In this document: positions 25,801 through 38,915 of the stretch, in pieces
Position numbering within the stretch: position 1 is the stretch's first letter
Layout of the letters: every line of letters starts with the position of its first letter
NCBI GenBank assembly: GCA_936440205.1
Contig: OW387146.1
Span: 27,466,458-27,530,457, forward strand
Source of the DNA: Lepidonotus clava
Lineage: Eukaryota; Annelida; Polychaeta; Phyllodocida; Polynoidae
Length of the DNA: 64,000 nt
Direction of reading: 5' to 3'
Notes under the pieces: model-generated
Told to the model about the DNA's origin: nothing
The model's database searches: none
Seen by the model: the letters and a program-made list of their open reading frames with translations, nothing else
Program-made: the position numbers and the translations under genes

Positions 25801-28800
25801 TGTTGAAAACGACACTTTGAGAAGAATGGGATCATAGATAAAACGGCGTGGTACCCCGGGTAGACCGAGGTGTCCCCGGAGAGGGGGTGGGGTGAGCATG
25901 GACTGTGTCATTGTTACAGGGGGATATACAGACAAAGGGTGGACACAATCACTCCTTATACGCCCACCACTGACGATACAGCGCAGGAGAAAAAAAGACT
26001 AGCATTGGGTGCGATCCGACAAAAAAGTTGGTCCTTATGTTGCCATTGCAGGATCTTAGAAGTCGTGGCATCTTCTGATGTGAGGCAAAGTGAAGCGTAT
26101 AGGTTGTACCCGTGGCTTGCACCTTCAAGATAGATTATTGAAAAACAGAGTACTTTCATCGTGTAAAATGACTCACGTGATTTCTTATATAGAATGTTTT
26201 CACGTGGTGACAAAGTGAATTCCGGGGTGAACATATTCCAGAAGAAAAGACGGCCTCCTGTGTCGTGGGCGTGGTGCTGAATAGACCCAACAAAAACAAG
26301 CCGTGGTTCCCGAGAGGGCTCCTTTACTCTTTTCCCTCTTTTAGCAGTCTTTAGCCAAGTCGCGGCATTCTTCAGACATTACCAAGGGAATAAATTATCA
26401 AAAAATACATGAGCGGCTTTTACCAGTTGCTGACATTTGTCGTCTGCTCAAGTTACACGTTTTGTGGTGTGCCAAACGGGAACTTAAATGGGGCGAGAGG
26501 TTCGTAGTTTTCACGCTGTGGGTGATTAATGGTGTTTTGCACCAAACATGACTTTCGTGTGAGACATTTTGATAAGAAGTAATACCACAAATGAATTTAC
26601 AAATAAGGAATTTGTGGGGCTACTCCATAAACGATATACATGTATATGATGTTGAATGTCATAGTTGTGGATCAGTTCAAGCTTTGGAAATCCGGAGATA
26701 CAAAAGACAGCCTAGAGGCATAGATTATATGGCCAAAACAACAAGTTTTACATATTGCGCTGCTGTCTCGTGTTGTGCACTTTGAGATACCCATCTCGAG
26801 TAGGGAGTAGGTGATATTGTTCATTGTGGGGGCATTCGGTGACATTTAAATGGTCGGAATGTTTTAAAATTTGCCGTGACATGGTTATAGTTCTCAACTA
26901 TCTCTTAGCTTCCAGTGGTGTTGTAAGTGTTAGAATTAAGGTCGAGTTCTTCAGTAAATATCAGTTTTAGCCATGCTATTGAATCCTATATATCGTCTCC
27001 CCTGATCTCAGAATTGTTGAGTTTATAGAATGATAGACTCTGACACAGCTCAGTCACAGAAACAGACAATGTGTTGTAAGAAGCCCTTGACCCTTTCACC
27101 CATTGTCCCTACATGTATTAACCCTGGGAACACGGTATAGACGGGAGACAAAGCCGGCCCCCAAACAGGGGCCGAGGTGGCCCTCAGGTACAGTATACTG
27201 CTCCGTCTATTGTCTTCTCAGTTTGTGCGCCCTGAAATCAACCCCCCACTCCCACCACCTTCCCACAATGCCCCGCTCTGTCCCACACCCGGCCCGGTAA
27301 AAGCTGAACCACACATTGTCACAAACGGAGTAAAAGGTGGAGCACAAAGCGGCCGACGGAACGGATTTAGGTTTTATTGCTTATCGGTGGGCGCCATTAC
27401 GACATCCGGGAACTGGCCCAGCGGGGGGCGCCACTTGTCGGAGGGGGGTGGAGGGGGGTGGGGGTTGGGTTGGGCGGGGGGCAGTTTAGGCGGCACGTGT
27501 GCGCCCTCAGGACCTTTGTGTACCACCACAGCCCGCCAAACTCTCAATCCGTATTTCCTCCCAAGAAAAGTATTGGGTGAAATTCGGTTAACTTCCGGTC
27601 TCATTTTGTTTGAATCTAATAATTCAAGGTGATTTTAGCGAGTCAGGAACATTGGAAGGTGTTTGGAGGTTTAATTATGAGCTAGGGCTAGATGGCAAAT
27701 ACATTCATCCCATGTGCAGAAGTCATTGGTTGAACTGCCTTACTAATAGTAATAGCAGCTCTGTTACACATGTGCTACACGTAGGTCACCTATATAAGTG
27801 CCCGTGGCCCTTTATAGCCGTGGGCTCTCAACGTGTAGGAGGAGAGGGCTGGAGTGGTGGGAGCAGGGCGGCTGGCGGGGCCCTATAGTGGGGATCGGGC
27901 CCTCAGACCGGGGATGGGGTTATAGGACCTCTAAGTGTAGTACTGAATTCCTCTCTAGGCAGGTAAGTTAGATCTGTGCGTCAGGTGACAGTTTTTGTGC
28001 AATCCCCCTGGCCCAGCACCAAACTCCCAAACCCCTATCCCCACCCCCAACCAGCAGTCCACTCCGCCGGGCATTCCGAACACCTCTCCAGTCCACACCT
28101 GGAGAAACATGCCCACAAGGAGGCAAACAGTCGCCGTCCATCCAATCAGTCTTTCTCCAAGCGTAGGGATGCCCGTTATGGCCTCTTAGCCAAAAGGGTC
28201 ATCAACCTCAAGAAATATCTGGAGAGCGTTGGTATCCGTTGGTTCTTGGAGCCCCATGTGCGCACGCGCCTAATGTTCTTGCCTTGTTTTCGCCCGCTGA
28301 CCTTTGCCAAGGTCGTAATGTTTCAGCAGGCGAGTCCCTAGAAACGTCTACATCCGTCCTTAGCAACGGACGGAGGGATGATTAATTGGGCATGTGCAGA
28401 TCGGCGCAGACGCCACTGTCCGTCACTTCCGGTTGATTCTGACCAGGCTGGAGGCGCCAAGGTGAAGGTCGGGTGAAGGTTAAGTGTATCAAAGGCCGGC
28501 AGGGTCAGTGTGGGGGTCGTTAGTGGAGGGGAGGGTCCTCAGGGGTGTCCCCTTACACAGGTGGCTTATCTCCTTATCGCCCATAATCTGGGTCAGTACC
28601 AGGGCGTAAGGCGAGCTCAAACAGACGGGATCCGGTGCAGAACGGGGGTGTGGGTTTAGGAAACGGACTAGGGAACATCGTAGCAAAGATCCACACGTTT
28701 AGAAGAAGATGGTGAACTTATTAATATGGGGAAAATTATTCTTGGGGTAGTGGACTTGGATGCTGCTCCCCTATATTACCCCTCATCGGCTCACATGCAG

Positions 28801-31800
28801 TACCTGCCAAAAGCTAGCAGATTTGCTCTAAATCCATTGTCAAAATAACAATTATTCCTCTACCACAAAGTGAGGTCCACACACAACGCACCTATCAGAG
28901 CCATTTGCATAAAATGTATCAAACACCGATAAACGACCGTCCCAATAGATACTTTCTGTCACCCAAACCGCAGTGCTGGGATAATCTCGTGTACTACACA
29001 TGAGTCCCTCATCAACTCTCATTACACCCAAATCATTCGTCAGAACGGCGTGTACTCGTATCCACCCTGAAAAGTAGCGTCCTTGTTGGTATCATGGATA
29101 AGGGTGCTGTAGTATGTATTCTGACTATAAAATATTATCAATATTATTATATAATGTATGCGTGGTGCAGTATTACACCCTTTTCTGTCTACTTTTTGTA
29201 CCCCTCCCAACCATCACCCATTCGTTTCGACATTTCCGGCTAGACTCTTTCTCTCCCCCCCCCCCCCACCTCCCTGTTTCCGCCCCTCCCTGGTGACATG
29301 CAGAACGGAAGTCTCCCGGTCACGTGCGCCCTGACCCCCTGACCTTGACCTCTGCCCCCCTGCCGGTGAAGGTCACAGGTGAGGCTACATGTGTCTCGGG
29401 TCTCCTGGACCCTCCGCCATGGGGCAGGGTGCCTACACTCTCCAAGCAGACGTAGACACCCCCTCCCTAATATACTGATGGTTGACAAGCGTCTCCACCA
29501 CGTTACCATGGAAACAAAGAGATAACATGTGTAGATAAACTGACTATGATCTCATTTGAAAATTCTTCAGATTTTTACTATCTCTCTGGAAGGATATTTG
29601 ATTTATGAGTCTCCACCTGTTCCCTATTTCTAATCTGTCTTCAACTTTTCATATGGTTAGTTCTACATGGGATTATCTAAATGTAGGGCGGAGGGGGTGG
29701 TCTAGCTGTACATATATGTATCAGTCACCTATTTCATTTTCATGTATGCACCTTAAACATGGAAATCATAAATCAAAATTCTTTGAATAATCGCGCATTG
29801 TCCTAATACAACCTCCCATTCATGGATTGCTAGGCTATACATCAACGTGTTTTATCTCATATTCAGTCACAAAGGAGGTTGAGTTAGGAGAGATAGATTT
29901 CCCCCAATCCAGATGTGCCATCGGAGATGAAGAAGGATTTTATCATATCTGTCGCTGCCTGTCACTCAGAAGCGCCGACTACAGCCCATTTAATACGTCC
30001 GTCCGGGCCCTGATAGCCCCTTAATACGCTCTACGCTTACCTGAGGCCCCTATCTAAGTGGATTAGGGAAATATAAGCCCAATTAGCCGTCACTAGGGCC
30101 GCCGTATCCATGGCAACAGGCGCCGGCACCCACAGGCCCCATGCGGTAGCTGTCATCGCTTGGTGTTGTCATGGAAACCGACACTCGGCCCATGTGGTCG
30201 AATGTCGTTTGGCTTTATAGAAAACTGGCGCCAAAATGGGTTTGATGGGAAACATTTGTTTTTTTGTCGGTAAGATTTGAGGGTGGATTTTTGGGGCTGG
30301 TTACCTTTACAGAAACGTGGGGAAATATTTCCAACTTGTCCCCATAGTATGGACTACATGAAGCTGTCGATGAACTGACCGATAGAATATATTGAGGCTC
30401 ATTGGCTATATAATGATGGTAGAATATATAATGAATGACTGCTACAATAAATAAAAATTATATTTACAGTAGCCGAATAAATACCACTATAGGTGTATAT
30501 TACAGAAATCATGTATTTATGACAGCGACTTTGTAGCTCCATACAGCTGGTAACATGCGAATAGTTATGAGGAATTATAAACAAGAAATTGATCTATTTA
30601 AGGGGAATGGTAGAAGCAGCGTTTTGTCGGTGTCTGGGTGTTACCAGGCCTGTGTCACATGGCCTGTGACCCCCGGGGTCGGCCCCAAACCCTTAACACC
30701 CTACATTATAGGGCTCCTTCTGAAAGGGTACAGGGAAACCCTAAACAAATCTACCATACACCTGCACAACGCAAACGGAAAATATATATATGTTTATACA
30801 TGTATATTCTTTATGCATTTCCTGGTTTATAAAGTTGAAAGGACTCTCTTTTAATGTTTGCGTTTTCCCCCTCTAAATGTCGTCTGCCCGCTGCGCACGG
30901 CCTCACCGCGCCACCTGGTGCCGCCCGGGGGGTGCGCATGCGTGGTTAGTTCGGGGCGGAAGTTGATTAGTTTTCAATTAGTGTCTTTAGTGTGTGCTTG
31001 TTCACATCAAACGGCTCATTGACCAGAGACAAACATCCACCTTCTAGGTGTCTATTGTATACTTTCATCTGAGCGAAAGGAACCTTCAACTAAACGGGTT
31101 TGTCTACAATGTATCATTTTCTTATGGGATCATGGGATGAATGAACCATGACAGTCTAGGTATAGATTTTGAAATCCGCCTATCAATTAATACTTTTCTT
31201 TTTGTCCATATTATGTCTGAAGGTCAGTGGGCCCCCTGTGGTAAGGGTCTTCTGGTACATTGGTCGTCCATAAACTAAATAGTGGGGTAAATGGGGTGCG
31301 CAGGGCCCCCATATTGTCTGAGGGTGTTGGTGGGTGTGCGGGGGGGGGGGGGCGTGACCAGAGTCAGTGTTTACAGTTAGGGAGCTCAGCCAGAGATTGT
31401 TGAGAATAAGAAGTTAAATGAAGAGAACTTTTTGAACCATACTTCCTGCTCTTTCCGTCACTATGGGACGAGGATGATGTGCTTGTGTACACGTCGTTTT
31501 TTAATGGTTAGACACTGGTTTTATTTGACATTGCCAAAAGCAAATTATTGTTAATAATTTCCAATGCTTCTTCCAGCTTCACAAGCAAGTATTCTTATAA
31601 ATCCCTTAATATCCTCAAGCAGATATTATACGCAATATTCGAGCGTCCCGAGTCCTCTCGATGTTGTATCCACCGCTCTTATTCCTGCAGGATACACCTC
31701 TTATCTGTTCTCCCCGAGGCAATCACAGAGGTCAACTTACCTCGATGTACTTACCTTGATGTACCTACAAGGGTAGACCTACCTTATACCGCCTCCAGCG

Positions 31801-34674
31801 CCCCCACCCTCCCCCCTTATTCAGAGCTCCCACCACAAGTCCCGGTTTATCGTCGCACGCCGCCATCTTGGGATCTGTGAAAGTCAATCAAGGTCAGAGG
31901 TCAGGGATCAAAGCCCTGTCACGTGGTCTGGGGTGGTGGAGGTCAATGAGGCATGACGGCGGGGTATACAGGTGTAGAACGGGTGGTCAACTGGTACAGG
32001 GTCCTCTGGCAGCTTAGATAAGGAATACTGCCCTTGGCCCTCTGGTAACCAATTTCTCCATACTTATACTGACCTCTCTCTATTGCCATGAGATCAGGTC
32101 CGTCGACAAGCGTGGGGAGGGGGGGGCGCCACCCCCGACCCCCTACAAAAGATTTTTTTCAAACAATTCCGCCTTTGCTTTCAAAATCAATTGTAAAAAC
32201 ACCCACATTTTGTGAGAGAATATTAAGGAGTTCCAGTTATACTATTCGCCACCTCCCTATACATGTATTAGGTCAAAATTATCGTGACTCCCTCCTTTCC
32301 AAAAAACCCTGCAGAGTAACAAGTACTTTGTTCAGCATACCATCGACCCTTCATTAAACCGAAAAATTATCACAAGTAAACAAGAAAAAAATGCTCTTAA
32401 TCAAGGAGACTGAGCTATTCGCTGCTTGGGGTCCGTGATATAAATGTATCTATTTGTGAATTGAGATTGTGCAGAACGGCCTTGCTTCTGGAAAAGGGGT
32501 CAAGAGGACGGGGGTGATGGCTAAGCTGATTTGGGGCTGGATATAAAATCATTTATTGGGATCTTTCACTTAGAGTGGCTGGAGGTGGAGTATTAATGTG
32601 TGGGCTGGCAGAGGTCTGGGGCCGGGTGATGGGTATCTGCAGGGACACAGGGCTCCAGGTAGGGGTGTGTGCCCTATTGTGGGCCCCCCTACCCCGACCA
32701 GACAGAGTCTAGACCCTACAGTCTGTTCAGAGCTTTGTACTGTCAGGGCTGATTCTCTGAGTGATACGTACGACAATGACGCCGAATTAAGGACACCTGG
32801 CCGCCAATTCACTGTTCAGCCTGGTATGATAGAAACGGTACCCATAAAACACAAGTCTGCTGCAGTCTATAGGCCGAGTCTTTATTTACATGCTTTTGTC
32901 GGACAGAAAGATTTCTCACATACTTTGTGACTGTTCTATTACGCTAATAGATATTCTGAGTATATTGCAATATAAAGGTATGCCCAATATGCAAGTTGTC
33001 TCTTTTCTCTCGAAACAAGTAATGAGCCTTCATTTGTAGTCCTCGGGGTGCGAGCATTGCTCTAGAACTAGTGTAGCCCAAAGTAAGACCCATGAGTGGG
33101 ATTATTGGACTCCCCGGTCCAGAGACGAGTGTTCTGATTACCTCACGAGCACCGTCCTGTCAGACGACGATACGGACACGGCCGACGATACGGCATTAGT
33201 GTCCGTTTGTCCCACCAGGGGGCCGCTTTGTGACGTCAGAACAGGCAAACACTCCGGGCCCAGCGGACCGGAGTCAGCCCCTTTTAGGTCCTTTTAGGTG
33301 GTATTTGAGGAGTCCCCCCTACCCACTAAATAATGGATATCGATGCGGTAAGGTTATCCTTACTTCAGTTGTCATTTTAAAGACCTGAATTAATCCTTTA
33401 TAGTTTTACTGTTCAAATATTCACAAACTTTGCCCTATTTTGGGTGTACGTGGGTCCAGATGACCGCTCATAAGTAACATCTTTAATATCAGAATGTAGA
33501 CGGTTGGGTTTCGTCGGTAAGGCTTGTGAATTCGGAAGCCCCAAAGACGGGGTCACCATAGGGTGGCCGTTGGAGGTCGCCCCTGTAACCCCCAATCAGC
33601 GTCCTTTGAGGGCGATAATACCTCCATCTTACAAGTATTTGTTTCATAAATACTCGGGACCTCAGGCCTTTGGTAGCGCGCCCTGCCGACACACTCCGAC
33701 CCCGGGGGAATCTCGAGGGGGGCTCGGGATGGAATGCCTTTTCAAATTAAGTCCCTGCGTGTTTGCCTTTAACAATTCCTGAGGGGATTAGTTTATTGGG
33801 CGGAACAATCCTCAGTGAAACTCAATGTCACTTGTCCGCTTGTCGGCCTCTCGGGAGGTCAGTGGGGTCAAGGTCGACAATGTGAACTCAGCGGACGTCA
33901 TTTTCACAAACCACACTCTCCCAGCACAGACCTGGTCACTCGCTGCCCCTCCTTAGCAGAATTATCATTCTGGGTATAAGCTAATGTCGGCTATGATGTC
34001 TCAAAAGTATGGGGAGGGGGGGGGGGGGGGTCACTGTAGATATGCTGACCGAGTGGATAGAGCTCAGCACGAGGTCAAGGTCGTCTTACAAAATGACAGT
34101 CCCGCAGAGAGCACCTGGAGGTCGTCTGATGGGGCGAATATCGGGTTGGGGCATACCGTGGGAAATGTTTGTGGTTTTACCTTACTTCTGGGCCCAGGTA
34201 AACCCCTTTTATCGCCCTACATTGGGTTCATACCTCTAGTGTCACTCACCGACGCTTTCCATTTGAGCACTAATCAGACACGTATATGACCCGGCTAGAT
34301 TTCCTGCATTCTCGAAGGCTGTAAAAGAAATTCAATATCTCGTAGGAGGGTTTGTGAACTTCTAGTCAGGGGTGTCAAGATTCATACCTACAGGACGATA
34401 ATGTGAGAAAACAGACGTAGCAGTCACTTCCCTTTGCTTACCACTTGCAAGAGTATCTGAAGAAGCAGTTTTGTGATATATTTGTATGTTCGGTTGGAAA
34501 AGCAGGGAGAGATAGGTCCAGCCCTGTAGAATAGTAGAATCTTTTTATTGTGTATGATATCATATTGGAAACACTGTTTTAAAGGGTTTTCTTGAACTGT
34601 TAATTCCTCACAGCCGTTCCCAACTTATCCCCATCGTTAGCTAACTAAGGTCCCTCTCCCCCTTGTCCTTGCAG
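22810..34674. other. noncoding DNA, no gene recognised
   Basis: This lies between the weak candidate exons near 22.7 kb and the first firm Ig exon. If the Ig gene starts upstream, it would be an intron. I looked for a V-type Ig exon (Cys, then Trp, then Asp-x-Gly-x-Tyr-x-Cys) and found none. It contains a 23-bp tandem repeat at 23952-24043, C runs at 24349-24363 and 25173-25190, and G runs at 31340-31352 and 34016-34030. Confidence 0.5.
23952..24043. repeat. 23-bp tandem repeat, four copies
   Basis: The word GTGTGAATAGGCCTTATGTA or a close variant begins at 23952, 23975, 23998 and about 24022. The last interval is slightly longer. It is a small minisatellite in noncoding DNA. Confidence 0.8.
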
Positions 34675-34989
34675 TAAAGCCGACCATCCCGTCCATCACC
34701 AAGAGCAGCTCGGACCTGACGGAGAAGGACGAGGTGACGTTCACCTGCTCCACGTCGGAGGGCAACCCGCCGCCCGTCCTGAGGTGGTACCGACAGACGG
34801 ACCAGGCCGACGACTGGGAGGAGCTGACCGGCGCCCAAACCACGCCCCCCGCCACCAAGTTCAACACGAGCACCAGCGTGCTGGTCCGCACCCTCAGCCG
34901 CACTGACCACAAGGCGCACCTCAAGTGTACGGCCACCAACTCGGCCGTCACCAACCCCCCGGAGTCCTTCATCACCCTCGACGTCAAAT
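34675..34989 (+). CDS. internal exon: complete C2-type Ig domain of an IgSF adhesion protein
   Basis: This 315-base exon encodes about 105 residues forming one whole immunoglobulin domain, presumably extracellular and used in cell-cell adhesion. The core is visible: Cys at residue 25 (VTFTC), Trp at 38 (RWY), partner Cys at 85 (HLKC), and a domain end TLDVK. The NPPPVLRWY and KCTATNSA motifs fit the C2-set_2 Ig type found in nephrin, SYG-2, Kirrel and related receptors. The usual Tyr two residues before the second Cys is Leu here. One N-glycosylation site (NTS) lies at residue 64. The acceptor is a clean pyrimidine tract, TCTCCCCCTTGTCCTTGCAG. The donor is AAAT|GTAAGT. Both borders are phase 1, the usual phase for whole-Ig-domain exons. 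Exact orthology within the family cannot be settled from one and a half domains. Confidence 0.92.
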
Positions 34990-35158
34990 GTAAGTACACG
35001 CCTTAGTGTTAATTTCAGTGAAAAATACCTGTATTCAGGATGCTAGAGTCAAGGTTAAAAAATATGGTAGGAACATAACCAATCAGGTCAGTGGGAGGAC
35101 CTTAACCAATCAAAATGGTGGGAAGAGCTCATCGCTAAGATTGTTGGGTTGATACAAA

Positions 35159-35678
35159 CAATCGGGTCAGTGGGAGGAGCCCAGCAATCAGGTCGGTGGG
35201 AGGAGCTAAGCAATCAGGTCGGTGGGAGGAGCTAAGCAATAAGGTCTGTGTTAGGAGCTAAGTAATCAGGACGGTGGGAGGAGCTAAGCAATCAGGTTGG
35301 TGGGAGGAGCTAAGGAATCAGGTTGGTGGGAGGAGCTAAGCAATCAGGTTGGTGGGAGGAGCTTAGGAATCAGGTCGGTGGGAGGAGCTAAGGAATCAGG
35401 TCGGTGGGAGGAGCTAAGCATTCAGGTTGGTGGGAGGAGCTAAGCAATCAGGTTGGTGGGAGGAGCTAAGGAATCAGGTCTGTGTGAGGAGCTAAGTAAT
35501 CAGGACGGTGGGAGGAGCTAAGCAATCGGGTCAGTGGGAGGAGCTAAGCAATAAGGTCTGTGTGAGGAGCTAAGTAATCAGGACGGTGGGAGGAGCTAAG
35601 CAATCAGGTTGGTGGGAGGAGCTAAGCAATCAGGTTGGTGGGAGGAGCTAAGCAATCAGGTCGGTGGGAGGAGCTAAG
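35159..35678 (+). repeat. 26-bp minisatellite, 20 copies, G-rich
   Basis: The core GGTGGGAGGAGCTAAG recurs in perfect 26-base register from 35170 to 35664. Variants such as TCTGTGTTAGG and ACGGTGGGAGG recur in pairs, suggesting higher-order duplication. Diverged outlying copies occur near 35091 and 35119, about 100 bases after the intron's donor. GGG-rich words in introns near a 5' splice site are known splicing enhancers, so a modulating role is possible but is only inference here. Confidence 0.95.
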
Positions 35679-38424
35679 GTCTGTCATAGTTAGTGTATCT
35701 TGGTATTCATGGCAACATTAATTTTGGCAAAAGTGGCGTACATTTGAAGGGAGTAAGGCGTACTTTGGAATGTCAAACAAACCGGTTACTGACTGAATTA
35801 ATTACTTGTATCAGGAGAAGCATGTTTATTACCCAAGGTAATCATACAGTATTACCTTGGTTGCATTTTCAAATATCCAATCAGTTAAAGGGCCAACAGG
35901 TGTGTAATTGTCTGCTATGGGGACTTATCAGTCTCCATTACAGGTGTGTCACTGTGGTGTGTGACTAGATGTGTCGGTGCCCGTCACCACACGGCCCGTC
36001 CCACCGGCCGTACTTCCCCACCGACGTGTCACCTAGGCCGTCTTATAATGAGTCCTAATCACGCAGGCCGCCACCCCTGACAATGATGAATTAAGCCCCG
36101 TCTGTAATTAACATGATGTATTACATCACAATTAGTTAACATGTCGGCCAGTCATTTCGGTTATACTCCAGTATACACACATGTGGAACGTGTACGACCT
36201 ATCACTGAGGTTGATGCTCACCTGTATGTGCACCATAACGACACCTTTATTAAAAAAGTCCCAGGTTCTGTGTGTAGATTTCCAAAGGGCGTGAATCAGC
36301 TCATCCCCAATTGTGTATGTCCCGGGAGTTGGACAAGGGTTGGACAAAAGAAATCATCAAGCACTGCTAAGGCATTATGACTCATTAGATCATTTGGCAG
36401 TTATATATACAGGTTTGCCAGCCAACCAAAATGCAGTATATCAAGGCAATAATGGGTGGGCATATTGGTTGGTTGGACTGAATGGCTTTAGCATTGCATG
36501 GTTTCTGTTACATTTGGCTTCATTTCACAAATTTGGGAGCATTTTGTTAACCTAATGTTCATGGTACAACTTTTTCTTACCCTATCTCTGGCGATTAAAC
36601 CAGGAAGCAATTGTGTACTATTTCATAGTTACCATTCAGTTGGTTGTAAACTGGGATGGGCTTATACTGAAAGGACAGACACAGAGCGATCAAAAAACGT
36701 GAGTCGGTCGGAAACCATTCTTTCCGTGCAATCCAATATATATGTAAAAGCTACACTGAAAAAAGGACATAATATAAGGTCATCAATTCAAATTCAATAA
36801 CACCCCTTTTATTACCGACCCTGCACGTAAACAGGCACAACCACACGGACTCAGACACCTATTGGTATAGCACTCACTATAGAAGGGCCACGGCAGGGGA
36901 ACCCATGGGAACTAGATGACAGTGGTTTTGATTAGGGGAGAACATATCACGGTCTACATCCACACACCTTAAATGCTTTGGGTATAAATGCTAATGTAAA
37001 TAAATAGGGAGAGCACCATCCACGCTGTAATACTATGTTAGACATGTCAGCATAATATGAAGCTCTCGTTTTTTCCCGCCAATTAGACCTCGCCTCCCAA
37101 AGACCGTCTACCCTCAGAGAAAGTGCAAACTTGTTGAAAGTAAGAAAGGATAAAACTATTATCAGATGACCCAAAAAGCGATAGAATAGTGTGAATGGCA
37201 CAGTCCCTTTCAAATATTGACTTGTTCGTGATCTGGCGAGAGTTGACGAGATTTGGGTCCGAACTTGATGTTGACTCTATATCATGGCGACCTGGCAGGT
37301 TATTTACTGTCAGCACATTCAGAAAAAGGTAAAAAAAAGTGCTTTGAGTTTGAAAAACAGTTAAAGGGACCCCTAGCATTTTTTAAGAGTTATTGAAGAG
37401 AAATGTATTCGTACTTTCATGTAATGCTAAGGCCTCACACTTCTAAGTACGAGCACTGATAGCCCGACAACACGCCATGTCACGTGACCCAACTCTCGTG
37501 AGACTTTAGAGCAAGTGAGAAAGTGCGAGATGTTCGCCTTGGTCGTGTGGGGTTTGCTCTCCAATCCCAGTCGTGCTCCACTCCTCCCTGCTGGGATTAC
37601 ATGGTGCAGTATCAGCCCGGAGAGTGTATTTGTACCCTAATGCAATCCACTGAAGGGTAAAGAAAACTCGTCCTTTCAGAGGATAGTCGTGAACAGTCAC
37701 TGACAGTTAGAACTTCCGACAAAATAGAAATATCTGTCCTCATTTCCTGGGTCCAGGTAACTCTCCAGTAAAAGTCTGAATTATTCACCCACCTGCCCCG
37801 CCCATGTAGAGGGATCGATTTAAGTCTCATTAAAGGCCTTTCCCGGAAAGGAGCACGGAGGTTTGGCACCAGCCGTTTACCTGATATATAAATGAGAAGA
37901 TCACCCCCTGAAGGCCCTCCGAGCCTTTACACACAAGGCCAGGCCGGAAATACAGCTTTGTAGGTGGGCTGGGCCCCGGGGATCGGGTCTCTCCAGGGGC
38001 TGATATTAGACCCATATTTTGATTTTTGCAAATGGTATTGCAAGGGCCGCACACAAGTAATTTTAATCTTTGATGACACAAAGGTTTTCACTATGGTCCG
38101 ATATCAGTTAAAGAGCTAGAGGTGGAAGAGAATATACCAGGAGCCCTAGATATGGCGCTCCCAAACTGTATGGGGCGTGTCGGGAGGCAGTGAACCGTGA
38201 CCCCCGACCAGGCCTGCTGTACCCGTTCCACCTGAGTGAGTCGGCCGTCGGTGTGATGAGAACAAACACCACCCTCTGAATCAGTACCTCCTCCTCAGAC
38301 CCACACCCCGACACCACCTGATAGCCTCAACGCGCAAGGCCAATGGATGGAAAGATGCAACTGGTATAGAAGGAAGGACAATTTTACGAGAAAACACAGT
38401 ATTGATATTTTGGCGCGGGTTTAC

Positions 38425-38731
38425 CTGGCTCACAGATCTCCCGAGGTGTGTGAGTAGAGAGGCAGGCAGGTAGGGAGATCAATACATCGACCACTACCTG
38501 CCGCCTGGTGCTGGGGGGCACACAACTCGCCTGGAGGTGGTACAGGTACTGGTCGTCCCGGCACTGAGGGGCGAGCTGCTCCCGGGTGTCACCTGGAGAC
38601 ACCTGTACACCAGCTGTAGGGTCTGGGACAGGCCTCGGGACAGGCCCAGCATCACAGATCATATAGGCAAACAGTAACGGGAACCGCAGAAATAAGAGTC
38701 AGAGATACGGCCAAGACTGGATCTTTGACAT
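38425..38731 (-). pseudogene. candidate small secreted Cys-containing protein exon with in-frame TGA (weak)
   Basis: On the minus strand an ATG at 38731 begins MSKIQSWPYL, then a TGA (38701-38699), then in the same frame LLFLRFPLLFAYMICDAG, which together resemble a signal peptide. After this comes a hydrophilic segment with Pro-rich VPRPVPDPTAG and cysteines in LAPQCRDDQ, LQASCVPP, LPACLST and REICEP. A strong donor (CCAG|GTAAAC) closes it at 38425. A 64-base intron with a good pyrimidine tract (TTGTCCTTCCTTCTATACCAG region) could lead to a short last exon from 38360. It would be nested in the Ig intron on the opposite strand. The family is not recognised. The TGA may mean a dying gene, a sequencing error or no gene at all. 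Confidence 0.22.
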
Positions 38732-38915
38732 GGTCTGGGTAGTTTGATCAGTGGGGATAAGTGATGGTAGATTTCTGTAGAGCTGATAGACAATTAATTG
38801 GTCAAGTCAGTACGTGAACATCCATACACTGGTTGTACGTACAGACGGTGTTTGGTCCCTGGGTCCAGAATGGGGGATTTGAAAAGATGCAGAGGCCTAC
38901 AACTCCCTACCTCCC

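Noticed and set aside
28170-28200. CTTTTGGCTAAGA-like word on the minus strand as a U2 snRNA
   Set aside because: Only about 14 bases match the U2 5' region; the rest, including the branch-recognition segment, is absent.
34047-34066. CTGACCGAGTGGATAGAGC as a tRNA gene
   Set aside because: Only an A-box-like word; no B box or acceptor stem pairing is visible downstream.
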